Origin: Oleidesulfovibrio alaskensis DSM 16109
GTDB lineage: Bacteria; Desulfobacterota; Desulfovibrionia; Desulfovibrionales; Desulfovibrionaceae
DNA: 64,000 nt
Assembly: GCF_000482745.1 (NCBI RefSeq)
Contig: NZ_AXWQ01000007.1
Location: 62,001 to 126,000 of the forward strand
Direction: 5' to 3'
Position numbers and translations under genes: made by a program. Below, piece after piece: positions 40,245-48,388 of this stretch (position 1 is the stretch's first letter; each line of letters starts with the position of its first letter). Under the pieces are notes generated by a model. It worked only from the letters and a program-made list of their open reading frames with translations, had not been told where the DNA came from and made no database searches.

Positions 40245-41984
40245 TCAGCGCACCCCTTTGCTGTTCAGAAACGCGGAGTACTGCTTATCCACCACCTGAA
40301 TGTGGTTCAGTATCCATTCCTTGAGAAATTCCAGCAGTTCCAGCGAGACGGTTATTCTGCCTGAAACAATGTCCTGCTCCACGCTGAGCACTTTTTCACG
40401 CAGACTCTGGTGTATTTTTTTGTGATCTCTGGCACCGGGCACATCGTATCTGTCAAAAAGATCCTCTTCTTCCTTGAAATGGGTCAGCGTGTATTCCTTC
40501 AGCCTGCCCAGTGTATCCAGCATGACGCTTTTTGCCTTACCGGCCTTCATGGCGGCGGCCAGCTCGTTGATGAGCGCCACCAGATTTTTATGCTGGCTGT
40601 CCAGATGCCCTATATTGACGGAAAGGTCGTCCGTCCAGTTGAGGAACTGCCCGTCGCCCGTTGATACGGTTTTGCCGGTTTCGGCTTTTGCCAGAGCTGC
40701 CAGAATGGATTCCAGCTCCGCGATGAGCCCTGTAATGCGTGCCAGAGCTTCTGCCGAACGGGTCATGCCTGCGGTCGTTTCTTCTGCCGTGTCTTTTATT
40801 CCGGCGATGGCCGCGTTGATCTGGTCCGACGTGGCTGATTGTTCCTCGGATGCTGCGGCCATGTTCTGCACCATGTAGGATGCCTGAGAGATAATATCGA
40901 TAAGATCGGTCATGTAGCGTTCTGAGTCGGCCGCGGCTGTGGCGGAATGGCCTATCTTGCCGGCAGCTTCGTCCACGGCATCCATGCTGTTTCTGGCCAC
41001 GCGCCGGATGCCGTGCACCACCTCGTTCACTTCCTTGGTGGCGGATACCGTTTTTTCCGCCAGCTTGCGCACTTCGTCGGCCACCACGGCAAAACCGCGT
41101 CCCGCTTCACCTGCGCGGGCCGATTCTATGGCCGCATTAAGCGCCAGCAGATTGGTCTGGTCTGCAATATCGTTGATGACATTAAGCACCACACCTATGG
41201 ATTCGGCCTGCGCGCCCAGTTCGTCCATGGTTGTTTTCAGGGCGCCTATGTTTTCCTCGACATCGGTTATAAGCTCCAGTGCCTTGTGCACCTCGCGCGA
41301 TCCGGCCTGCGCCTTTTCCTGCGACCGGGCAGCCTGTGATGCCGCAGATGCCGCGTTGCGTGCCACTTCAAGCACCGCCGTGTTCATTTCGTTCATGGCA
41401 ATGGCTATCTGTTGTGTTTTACTGTTCTGCACGCTTATGCCGCCGGTCACATGGTCTATGTCCGCCGTCACGGTTCTGAGCGAACCGGTAAGTTCTCCGG
41501 ATATGTCGCCGGCCTTCTGTGTGGCTTTGTGCAGCGAAGAGAGCATAATTTCCACATCGGTGCGGTAGGCCTGTGCCTCACGGGTACTTTGTTCGAATTT
41601 TTCCGACAGGGTGCCGGCAGCCTGCGCTGCGGGGCTGTAGCTGTCGGCATTCTGCACCAGCGTCGTTGCCGTGCGGTGTATTTCCTTTGCCAGCGCGTGC
41701 AGTTCCGCCGCGCCTGCAAGCTGTGGCGTTACAGTGGCGGGGCTGTCACGCAGGGCGGCCGTATAGGCATGCAGCTTTTCAAGGGGGCGGCTGAAGCCCG
41801 CATGCAGCTGATACAGCCCCGCGGCAATGAAACCGCAGCCCGTGAGAGTCAGTACGCCGTACACGGTTATAAACGTGCCTGTGTGCGCCTGTACGGGCAG
41901 GATGAGCCATGAGCACACCGGAAAAAGCACAATGCAGATTCCGGCTGCCAGTAAAACGGTGTTCATGCGTGTGTAAAAAGACAT
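40245..41984 (-). CDS. Methyl-accepting chemotaxis protein with C-terminal hemerythrin domain
   Basis: A 579-residue chemoreceptor. Two spans at about residues 9-30 and 38-60 are separated by a very short periplasmic loop, so there is no external sensor. A HAMP-like linker follows. The signalling hairpin tip is intact (INDIADQTNLLALNAAIESA, ARAGEAGRGFAVVADEVR). Residues about 445-575 are a bacteriohemerythrin with all seven iron ligands: His in DSQHK, His and Glu in THFKEEE, two His in DHKKIHQ, and His and Asp in NHIQVVD. It probably senses oxygen or redox state at a di-iron site, like DcrH of Desulfovibrio. The start at 41984 follows GAGGGAA. Own terminator at 40137. Confidence 0.93.
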   Translation of the reverse strand: MSFYTRMNTVLLAAGICIVLFPVCSWLILPVQAHTGTFITVYGVLTLTGCGFIAAGLYQLHAGFSRPLEKLHAYTAALRDSPATVTPQLAGAAELHALAKEIHRTATTLVQNADSYSPAAQAAGTLSEKFEQSTREAQAYRTDVEIMLSSLHKATQKAGDISGELTGSLRTVTADIDHVTGGISVQNSKTQQIAIAMNEMNTAVLEVARNAASAASQAARSQEKAQAGSREVHKALELITDVEENIGALKTTMDELGAQAESIGVVLNVINDIADQTNLLALNAAIESARAGEAGRGFAVVADEVRKLAEKTVSATKEVNEVVHGIRRVARNSMDAVDEAAGKIGHSATAAADSERYMTDLIDIISQASYMVQNMAAASEEQSATSDQINAAIAGIKDTAEETTAGMTRSAEALARITGLIAELESILAALAKAETGKTVSTGDGQFLNWTDDLSVNIGHLDSQHKNLVALINELAAAMKAGKAKSVMLDTLGRLKEYTLTHFKEEEDLFDRYDVPGARDHKKIHQSLREKVLSVEQDIVSGRITVSLELLEFLKEWILNHIQVVDKQYSAFLNSKGVR

Positions 41985-42276
41985 CGTTCCCTCGCGGTTG
42001 CCGGTGGCAGATATGACCCTGTAAAAAATCAGGGTGCTGTATACTGTAAACAGGACAGGCCTTCCGCCCCCATGATTTTTACAACACATGAATGCCGTAT
42101 ACGGCGTTTTACGCGATAAGCCCTTGTTTTTACCGGAAGGGGGCCATACACTGAAACAGCCCCCGCATATGCGGCGGTTACAAAGAATCACCGGCGGGCT
42201 GCGCTGCCGCAAACCGGCCGGTTGTCGGCTGTTGCGCGGCGTACTGCCATGCCGGAAATCAGGCCAGAGGGTGACC

Positions 42277-43146
42277 ATGTTTTATGAACTGATTCCCGCG
42301 CACGCTGTGTGCGCACATCGCGGCGCACGTTCTCTTGCGCCGGAAAATACCATGCTGGCCGCACATAAGGCTCTTGCATGCGGCGCGCACTGCTGGGAAC
42401 TGGATGTGCAGCGTTCGCGCGACGGTGTGCCGGTGGTCTTTCACGACCACGACCTGTCGCGCACCACCGATGCGGCGCGGTTGTTTTCGCACGGCGGTTC
42501 TGCCCCGGTGCTGCAAACGGCGCTGCATGATTTTGCGCAGCTGCGCAGTCTTGACGCGGGCAGCTGGTTCGGCCGCAAGGATCCTTTCGGTACGGTGGCG
42601 TCGGGCGAAGTGACCCGCGGAGCGCTGGCAGCCATGGAAGGACAGCCCGTGCCCTCGCTGGCGGAAGCACTGCGCTTCACCCGTGAACATAGTTTTCCCG
42701 TCAACATAGAGATAAAGGAACAGGTGCATTCCCCGGGTGACATGCGCATCATCACAGAGGTGCTTGACATCATACAGGCCGAAGACTGCGCCGGACTGGT
42801 GCTGCTGTCTTCGTTCAGCCATGAGTATCTGCGCGAAGTCCGCCGCCAGTGGCCCGAGGTGCCTCTGGCGCTGCTGAGCGAAGGCGCAACGCCAGAAGAA
42901 ACCCACCCGGCGGACGGCACTGCCAGCGGCATAGCCGGATACCTGCGGGGAATAGGGGCGCAGTCGTACCATCCCGACCATACGGTAACCGATGCCGGGC
43001 TGGTGCGCGAGCTGGCGGCGCTGGGCATAACCGTCAATGTGTGGACGGTGAATGACGCCGCCGCAGCCCGCGGTTTTCATGATGCCGGAGCGCGCTGCAT
43101 CATCACGGACATGCCCCAGCGGCTGGTGCCGGACGGGCGGGGTTAG
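42277..43146 (+). CDS. Glycerophosphodiester phosphodiesterase (cytosolic type)
   Basis: A 289-residue GDPD TIM-barrel enzyme hydrolysing glycerophosphodiesters to glycerol-3-phosphate and an alcohol. The active-site signature is complete: AHRGARSLAPENTMLA near residue 12 with the catalytic His, then WELDVQRSRDGVPVVFHDHD near 40 with the metal Glu/Asp and second His, and NIEIKEQ near 145. No signal peptide, so UgpQ-like rather than periplasmic GlpQ. The start at 42277 follows GAGGGTGA. A strong terminator follows. The product would feed GlpD in the same genome region. Confidence 0.9.
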   Translation: MFYELIPAHAVCAHRGARSLAPENTMLAAHKALACGAHCWELDVQRSRDGVPVVFHDHDLSRTTDAARLFSHGGSAPVLQTALHDFAQLRSLDAGSWFGRKDPFGTVASGEVTRGALAAMEGQPVPSLAEALRFTREHSFPVNIEIKEQVHSPGDMRIITEVLDIIQAEDCAGLVLLSSFSHEYLREVRRQWPEVPLALLSEGATPEETHPADGTASGIAGYLRGIGAQSYHPDHTVTDAGLVRELAALGITVNVWTVNDAAAARGFHDAGARCIITDMPQRLVPDGRG

Positions 43147-43170
43147 CGGTACTGCAGAACAGAGAGTGCT

Positions 43171-43205
43171 CAGTCCGCGCGGTTTTCCGCGCGGACTGTT
43201 TTTTT
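43171..43205 (+). terminator. Strong rho-independent terminator after the GDPD gene
   Basis: CAGTCCGCGCGG (43171-43182) and CCGCGCGGACTG (43187-43198) form a perfect 12-bp stem with a TTTT loop, followed by seven T. It lies 25 bases past the stop. Confidence 0.95.
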
Positions 43206-43286
43206 CTGCATCGTTGTGTATGCTGAAGGGCACAGGCGCAGGCACACCCGCACGGTGAACACCGGCGGCCCTGCCACGGAGGAATC

Positions 43287-44351
43287 ATGGCCCGTTTTCT
43301 GAAAAAGATGGACACAAGGGCGGGGCGTCCGCCGGGTGCTCTGGTTTTTGTAGGCAGACAGAAAATAGATACGCCGCGTCTGCGTGTCATCGAATACGAT
43401 GCGGACATGGCACGCGACGATTTTGTGCAGCACCCCGGTCAGCTTGCCGGCCGTACGCGGCCCGATACCGTGCTGTGGTGCAACGTGGACGGCGTGCACG
43501 ATGCCGGACTGATGGAAACGCTGGGCGGGCTGTTCGGCATACCGGCGCTGGTGCTTGAAGACATCATGAACACAGGTCAGCGCCCCAAGCTTGAAGAGTT
43601 TCCCGGCATTGTCTTTGTTTCCATCAAAATGCCTTCACTCAGTCAGGACCGTTCGGCAGTGACGACAGACCAGTTGAGTGCCGTGCTCAGCGACGGCTGT
43701 CTGCTTACTTTTCAGGAACGTCCGGGAATGGTTTTTGAGCCGGTGCGCGAGCGGTTGAAAGGGCAGACAGGAAGACTGCGGCGGTACGGGCCGGATTATC
43801 TGCTGTACGCGCTGCTGGATTGCGTGTTTGAGGGGTATCTGAAAACCATTGAGGCACTGGGCGAGCGCATAGAAGAGCTGGACGACGAAATTTTTGAAGA
43901 CCCCACGCCTGAACTGCTGCAGGAGATAACGCATTATCGCCGCGAGATGGCCTACATACGCAAGGCGGTGCGCCCCGCGAGGGAAATCGCGTTGCGCATG
44001 GCGCGGGTGGAAAACGGCCTTGTGGGCGAGGGCATTCAGCCTTTTCTGCGCGACCTTGCCGATATGGCCGAGATGACCGCCGATGCCGTGGAGGTGTACC
44101 GCGAACTGCTGAACGACCATCAGAACAGTTATAACATGGCGGTGGGCAACAGACTGAACGACATCATGAAGTTTCTGACCATTTTTTCCACGGTATTCAT
44201 TCCGCTGTCGTTTCTTGCCGGTGTGTACGGAATGAACTTTGACGTGATGCCCGAACTGCACGTGGAGTATGCCTATTTTGTGCTGCTGGGCGTCATGGTG
44301 GCTGTCGCGGGGGGCATGCTGGTGTATTTCCGCTGGCGCCGCTGGCTGTGA
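43287..44351 (+). CDS. corA: CorA-family magnesium/cobalt transporter
   Basis: A 354-residue channel protein. The N-terminal cytosolic domain and long helix (about 150-285) are followed by two C-terminal spans. The gating signature YGMNF (in LAGVYGMNFDVMPE) ends the first span, and a Glu in the following loop replaces the more common MPEL context only slightly (VMPELHVEYAYF). Positively charged C-terminus RWRRWL. Length is typical. The start follows GGAGGAATC. It moves Mg2+ (or Co2+/Ni2+) down its gradient at the inner membrane. Single gene, convergent with a small monooxygenase. Confidence 0.93.
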   Translation: MARFLKKMDTRAGRPPGALVFVGRQKIDTPRLRVIEYDADMARDDFVQHPGQLAGRTRPDTVLWCNVDGVHDAGLMETLGGLFGIPALVLEDIMNTGQRPKLEEFPGIVFVSIKMPSLSQDRSAVTTDQLSAVLSDGCLLTFQERPGMVFEPVRERLKGQTGRLRRYGPDYLLYALLDCVFEGYLKTIEALGERIEELDDEIFEDPTPELLQEITHYRREMAYIRKAVRPAREIALRMARVENGLVGEGIQPFLRDLADMAEMTADAVEVYRELLNDHQNSYNMAVGNRLNDIMKFLTIFSTVFIPLSFLAGVYGMNFDVMPELHVEYAYFVLLGVMVAVAGGMLVYFRWRRWL

Positions 44352-44409
44352 CACTGCACGCCGCGGCATGCCGCCGCGGTGCATGACAGTGGCGGAGACA
44401 GCACGGACG

Positions 44410-44442
44410 CAGTCTGCCGGAACCGCTCCGGCAGGCAGACTG
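44410..44442. terminator. Hairpin between convergent corA and monooxygenase gene
   Basis: CAGTCTGCCGGA (44410-44421) pairs with TCCGGCA and GGCAGACTG (44427-44442) with a small bulge. A smaller hairpin, CCGCGGC/GCCGCGG, is at 44361-44379. Neither has a good T-run; location between convergent stops supports a shared terminator. Confidence 0.5.
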
Positions 44443-44464
44443 CCGCCTGAAGGCGCCGCGCCGG

Positions 44465-44761
44465 CTACAGCGTTACCGGAGTGCTCCGGGTTGTGTGCAG
44501 GGTTACATCGCCGGCAAGCCAGTCTTTTGTGGTGCGGCGGTGCTCGTTCATGTGGGGCTGTTCAAGGTGGGCGCGCAGCGCATCCATGTCCTGCCATTCT
44601 TCGTACATGAAAAGCATATCAGGCCGGTACGGGTCGGTGTACAGGTTGTACGTCAGACAGCCCTGTTCGGCGCGTACCACCGGTGCCAGCGCATGCATAT
44701 GGCTGATGAAGTCCGCCGCATGCTGCGGTTTGACGGGTATGTGTACGGTGACGGTTATCAT
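44465..44761 (-). CDS. Antibiotic biosynthesis monooxygenase (ABM) domain protein
   Basis: A 98-residue ferredoxin-like dimeric monooxygenase of the YgiN/ABM group. ITVTVHIPVKPQHAADFISH at the start, the conserved EQGCLTYNLYTDPYRPDMLF (about 33-52) and YEEWQDMDALRAHLEQPHM (about 54-72) are typical, including the Glu-Trp of FxxYEEW and the His of the C-terminal part. Likely substrates are quinones or small aromatics, but many members have unknown roles. The start at 44761 follows AAGGAG. Single gene, divergent from the LicC-like gene. Confidence 0.88.
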   Translation of the reverse strand: MITVTVHIPVKPQHAADFISHMHALAPVVRAEQGCLTYNLYTDPYRPDMLFMYEEWQDMDALRAHLEQPHMNEHRRTTKDWLAGDVTLHTTRSTPVTL

Positions 44762-44827
44762 GATGCTCCTTGCTGCCGCGCTGCGGAACAAGCCGCCCGC
44801 GGCCGGTGTATGAGGTCTGACGGGGTT

Positions 44828-44857
44828 TTGACAGCGACTCCCGCCTGCCGGTTGTAT
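44828..44857 (+). promoter_or_regulatory. Possible promoter for the cytidylyltransferase/glycerophosphotransferase pair
   Basis: A perfect TTGACA (44828-44833), an 18-base spacer and a weak TTGTAT (44852-44857) lie about 180 bases upstream of the gene at 45035. A hairpin CCGGGCA/TGCCCGG (44942-44960) lies in the putative leader. Confidence 0.35.
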
Positions 44858-45034
44858 ATCAGATGCCGGTCAGTCAGTCACGGGCCGCACGGCGGGCAGC
44901 GTCCGGCAGTTTCTGGCAGTTTCAGGCTGTGTCAGGCCGTGCCGGGCAGACTGTGCCCGGACGTGGCATGCAACTTGCTTGGTTCTGCGCAGGCCGGGCC
45001 GTTTTTCTTACCTTTAGCCACAGGGGCGTATGAC

Positions 45035-45709
45035 ATGAAAGCAGTCATCCTTGCCGCCGGCGTCGGAAGCCGTCTTGGCAGACCGTTTCCCAAATCGTTG
45101 TCCCGTCTGCCTTCGGGCGAGTGCATTCTGGGCAGACAGATACGCATTCTGCGCGAGATAGGCATCAGAGAAGTGCATGTGGTCGTGGGCTTTAAAAAGT
45201 CGCTGCTCATGGAAGAATTTCCCAATGTGTGCTTCCGCTACAATCCGGTGTTTTACATCACCAACACTTCCAAGAGTCTGCTTGCGGGCATAGAAGATCT
45301 GGACGATGATATTCTGTGGGCCAACGGTGATGTGGTTTTTGACCCCGAGGTGGCGCTGCGTCTGATGCAGGCCGGGGGCAATGCCGTGGCGGTGGACCGC
45401 AAAAAATGCGGAGAAGAGGAAGTGAAGTACCGCACGGATGCCGCAGGCTTCATAACCGCCATTTCAAAGCAGGTCGAGAATCCGGAAGGTGAGGCCGTGG
45501 GACTTAATCTTGTTTCGCGCGGAAGCCTGCCCGATCTGGTTGCGGCGCTGGAATCCTGCCGCCCCGACGATTACTTTGAACGGGCGCTGGAAATGCTGGT
45601 GGAAAAAACGCCTTACCGGGCCGTTGATATTTCCGATTACCGGTGCATTGAGGTGGACTTTAAAGGGGATCTGGACGAGGCGCGCCGTCTTTTTAACGAA
45701 GGTGCGTGA
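45035..45709 (+). CDS. LicC-like CTP-dependent nucleotidyltransferase
   Basis: A 224-residue GT-A-fold nucleotidyltransferase. The start MKAVILAAGVGSRLGRPFPK is the classic NTP-binding signature with its basic residues, followed by GRQIRILREIGIREVHVVVG and an active-site WANGDVVFDPEVAL (Asp for metal). Nearest well-known relatives activate phosphocholine, glycerol-3-phosphate or sugar-1-phosphates. It lies 39 bases before a CDP-glycerol-type glycerophosphotransferase, so making CDP-glycerol or a similar CDP-alcohol is the simplest reading. The start at 45035 follows AGGGGC; a longer frame upstream is not supported. Confidence 0.8.
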   Translation: MKAVILAAGVGSRLGRPFPKSLSRLPSGECILGRQIRILREIGIREVHVVVGFKKSLLMEEFPNVCFRYNPVFYITNTSKSLLAGIEDLDDDILWANGDVVFDPEVALRLMQAGGNAVAVDRKKCGEEEVKYRTDAAGFITAISKQVENPEGEAVGLNLVSRGSLPDLVAALESCRPDDYFERALEMLVEKTPYRAVDISDYRCIEVDFKGDLDEARRLFNEGA

Positions 45710-45748
45710 CGTTCTGCCCGTAACTGACGCGTAATTGCGGGGAAACAG

Positions 45749-46933
45749 ATGGGAACCGATATCGGCAGCCTGTTTACGGCGCTATCGCAGCGTGCACCCA
45801 AGGAAAATCTTGCAGTGTTCATCGGGCGCATAGGCGGGCGCTTCATGGACAATACCAAATATCTGTTCCGCCACTGCGTGCAGACAGAGCAGCCGTTTTC
45901 TTCGGTCTTTCTTACCCATCATGCCGATGACTATGACATGCTGCGTGACGCCGGACTGCCGTGTCTCATGTTTCCGTCGGAAGAGGCCATAGCCATGTTG
46001 CCGCGGGCAAAGGCAGTGGTCTGCGATGATTTCTGGTGGCGTATGGAGACACCGGCGCGTTTTCTGCTTTCCGGCGCGCAGATACTGCAGTTGTGGCATG
46101 GTATTCCGCTGAAGCTGATAGGCATGCCGGAAGCGGAATCTGCCGTGAACATGGATGCGGAAAAACGGCAGATGCTGCGTGCGGGCTATTCGGGATACGA
46201 TGCGGTTGTCTCCACGTCGCCCTTTGTCACCGGAACGGGGCTGGGGCGGGCTTTTGCATGTGATGAAATATGGGAGACCGGGTATCCGCGCAACGACATG
46301 CTGTTCCGCACGCCTGATGCCATAGATATGCTGGGCGTGGACAGGGAAGCATACGACGCCATGGAGCGGTTTCGCGGGGCGGGGTTTAAAACGGTGTTTT
46401 ACATGCCGACCTTCCGCGATACCGGCGGGGACGCTTTTGAAAACGGTGCGCTTGATCTTGAGCGGCTGGATATTTTCTGCCGCCGTCAGAAAATCGCGTT
46501 CTTCTTCAAGTTTCACCCGTATGTGAACGTACCCGTGCCCCGGCATCTCAAGGCCGTGCACAGCGTGCAGTTCAGTTCCGACGCCTACCCGCTGCTGGCG
46601 CAGACAGATTGTCTGCTGACCGATTATTCTTCGGTGGCCTATGACTTTCTGCTTACGGGCAGGCCGGTCGTGTTTTTCCCGTATGATCTTGAAAAATATC
46701 TGGCCTGCGACAGGGCCATGTTCTACCGCTACGAAGATATGTCTCCGGGCCCGCGGCCGGTGAACGAGCCTGAGCTGTTCGAAGCGTTGTTCAGGGTATG
46801 CAAGGGCGGTGAAGACCCGTGGCGGGAAGAGCGCAACGCGTTGTGCGCCAAACTTTTTTCCGCATGTGACGGCCATGCTGCCGGCAGGGTGGCCCGGCTG
46901 ATGCGGTCGCGTTTTTTTGCAGGGGGGGCATAG
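45749..46933 (+). CDS. CDP-glycerol glycerophosphotransferase family protein
   Basis: A 394-residue TagB/TagF-type transferase. Family motifs are LQLWHGIPLKLIGMPEAE near residue 112, ETGYPRNDMLFR near 174, FYMPTFRDTG near 215, FFKFHPYVNVP near 252 and LLTDYSSVAYDFLLTGRPVV near 289, with the conserved His, Asp and Ser. It would transfer glycerol-phosphate (or another polyol phosphate) from a CDP-linked donor to a glycan. No membrane span; peripheral enzyme on the cytosolic face. The N-terminal 100 residues are less conserved. It follows the cytidylyltransferase by 39 bases, so donor synthesis and use are paired. Such enzymes are best known from Gram-positive teichoic acids but also occur in Gram-negative capsules. 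Confidence 0.88.
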   Translation: MGTDIGSLFTALSQRAPKENLAVFIGRIGGRFMDNTKYLFRHCVQTEQPFSSVFLTHHADDYDMLRDAGLPCLMFPSEEAIAMLPRAKAVVCDDFWWRMETPARFLLSGAQILQLWHGIPLKLIGMPEAESAVNMDAEKRQMLRAGYSGYDAVVSTSPFVTGTGLGRAFACDEIWETGYPRNDMLFRTPDAIDMLGVDREAYDAMERFRGAGFKTVFYMPTFRDTGGDAFENGALDLERLDIFCRRQKIAFFFKFHPYVNVPVPRHLKAVHSVQFSSDAYPLLAQTDCLLTDYSSVAYDFLLTGRPVVFFPYDLEKYLACDRAMFYRYEDMSPGPRPVNEPELFEALFRVCKGGEDPWREERNALCAKLFSACDGHAAGRVARLMRSRFFAGGA

Positions 46934-47052
46934 CGCGCGTTACGGTATGTTTGCAGAGAACTTTCTGCTGTGGCACCCTGCCAGGAGAGACGGGGATGTT
47001 CCGCTGATATGCGGAGATGTTCCGGGGTGCAAAGCATAACAGGAGGACGCCT

Positions 47053-47637
47053 GTGATTCTCGGAGTTGAAGGCAGTCCGCGCCGGTCCGGTAATTCGCAT
47101 AAACTGCTTGAAGCGATACTGGAAGGCGCTGCGGATGTGGGGCAGGAAGGGTACGCCGTACACCTGCGCGATTACCGGTACGACCCGTGCGTGGGCTGCG
47201 AACAGTGCAGAACGGAAAAGGCCTGTACGCGTTTCCGTGACGGCATGACGCTGCTGTATCCGCATGTGGACGGCAGCACGGGACTTGTGCTTGTTTCGCC
47301 GGTGCACAATTACAACATCACGGCGTGGATGAAAGCTTTTATCGACAGATTGTACTGTTATTACGATTTCAGCGATACACGGCCACGCGCGTGGCGCAGC
47401 AGGCTGGCAGAACAGAACAGGGCGGCCGTCATTGCCGCGGTGGCGGAGCAGGAAACTCCGGAAAATCTGGGTGTTGCGCTGGAGGCCATGCGTCTTCCGC
47501 TGGAGGCGCTCGGGTACCGTGTGGTGGCGCAGCTGCCTGTGCTGAGGCTGTTTGACAGGGGGCTGGTGGCAAAGCATGAAGATGTGCTGCAGGCCGCCCG
47601 TGAAGCGGGCAGAAAGCTTGCTGAAGCCGTGACATAG
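47053..47637 (+). CDS. NADPH-dependent FMN reductase/iron-sulfur flavoprotein-like
   Basis: A 194-residue flavodoxin-fold protein. The FMN phosphate loop is EGSPRRSGNSHKLLEAIL at residues 5-22, the cysteine pair is DPCVGCEQCRTEKAC near 45, as in iron-sulfur flavoproteins of anaerobes, and the second FMN loop is LVSPVHNYNITAWMKAFIDR near 83. The Cys set may hold a cluster or be redox-active. The start is GTG at 47053 with AGGAGG six bases upstream. Single gene. Substrate unknown. Confidence 0.85.
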   Translation: MILGVEGSPRRSGNSHKLLEAILEGAADVGQEGYAVHLRDYRYDPCVGCEQCRTEKACTRFRDGMTLLYPHVDGSTGLVLVSPVHNYNITAWMKAFIDRLYCYYDFSDTRPRAWRSRLAEQNRAAVIAAVAEQETPENLGVALEAMRLPLEALGYRVVAQLPVLRLFDRGLVAKHEDVLQAAREAGRKLAEAVT

Positions 47638-47820
47638 TCTGTCTGCGGCGCGGTGGTCTGGCTGTCCGCCGCCAACAGTTGTTCCGCTGCGGTTCATGCG
47701 CTGCCGCGTGCGTTGCCGCTCTCCGGCCATGCGCTCTATAAAACCGGTGCCTGCAGATATTGCCGTGCCCATCTGCAGGCGGGTGTCATTTGTGGCAACC
47801 GCTCTGTTGCTGCTTTTTGT

Positions 47821-47852
47821 CCGGCAGATATAGCGGCAGATATACCGGCAGC
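47821..47852. repeat. Short tandem repeat (12-bp unit)
   Basis: CCGGCAGATATA, GCGGCAGATATA and a partial CCGGCAGC follow each other without gaps (2.7 units). A second short array of CCGCTGTTTG (11-bp period) is at 47915-47946. Function unknown. Confidence 0.6.
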
Positions 47853-48305
47853 CATGCGCCGCTCCGGCTGTCTGCAGACGGGCCGTGTTCATCCGGCGGC
47901 AGCATGTTTCCTGCCCGCTGTTTGTCCGCTGTTTGCCCGCTGCATTTTTCCGCGGTTATCCGCAGTTCTCCGCCACACTCCGGCGTTCATCTTTTTTCCG
48001 CAGAACCGGCCGCGTTGCATCGCGGTTTTTTTGTGTCCGCATGCAGTGCCGCACCGGTATACCGCATTGTTGCGGTGCGCTTTTCTTCGGGTATCTGTTC
48101 ATGTCTGCCCCTTTGCAGGGGGCATCATACCGCTGCGTAACGTCTGTGTGTCGTGTTTCGCAGCTTTTTTACGTGCGTTCTGCTGTGTGCAGCCGTCCCG
48201 CTTTTCTCTCAGGCAGCCCGTTGCACTGATGTATCGCTTTCATTGTCTGGTGTGACGATCGGACATGATGAAAAATGCATAATCCGCTTGCCTTTTACGG
48301 AGGGG

Positions 48306-48354
48306 TTGGGTACTGGACGGACTGAACCCAATAATGAAAATAAATTTCATTTTC
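48306..48354 (+). promoter_or_regulatory. Promoter with overlapping Fur-box-like sites
   Basis: A 19-base site at 48330-48348 matches the Fur consensus (GATAATGATAATCATTATC) at 14 of 19 positions, and a second, shifted by six bases (48336-48354), at 13 of 19. A -10 AATAAT (48330-48335) with a weak TTGGGT (48306-48311) and an 18-base spacer lies under the first site, so bound Fur would block initiation. Arms TGAAA...TTTCA are evident. It precedes the M16 protease gene by 34 bases. Confidence 0.6.
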
Positions 48355-48388
48355 ATAACGTAGAAAACACAACATTCCGGGAGAGATC

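Larger units (their letters stand above)
47638..48388. other. Long intergenic region before the Fur-controlled locus
   Basis: About 750 bases without a supported gene. The plus strand is pyrimidine-rich. It holds short tandem repeats at 47821-47852 and 47915-47946 and, at its right end, the Fur-box promoter of the import locus. A 200-codon frame at 47653-48255 is Cys/Arg/Phe-rich, has no ribosome binding site and reads like noise. Confidence 0.65.

Noticed and set aside
42016..42035. ACCCTG/CAGGGT inverted repeat upstream of the chemoreceptor gene as an operator
   Set aside because: Only 6-bp arms and an A-rich 8-base spacer; too common to claim.
47653..48255. 200-codon open frame in the gap before the M16 protease
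   Set aside because: No ribosome binding site, very high Cys, Arg and Phe content, internal short repeats, no recognisable motif.
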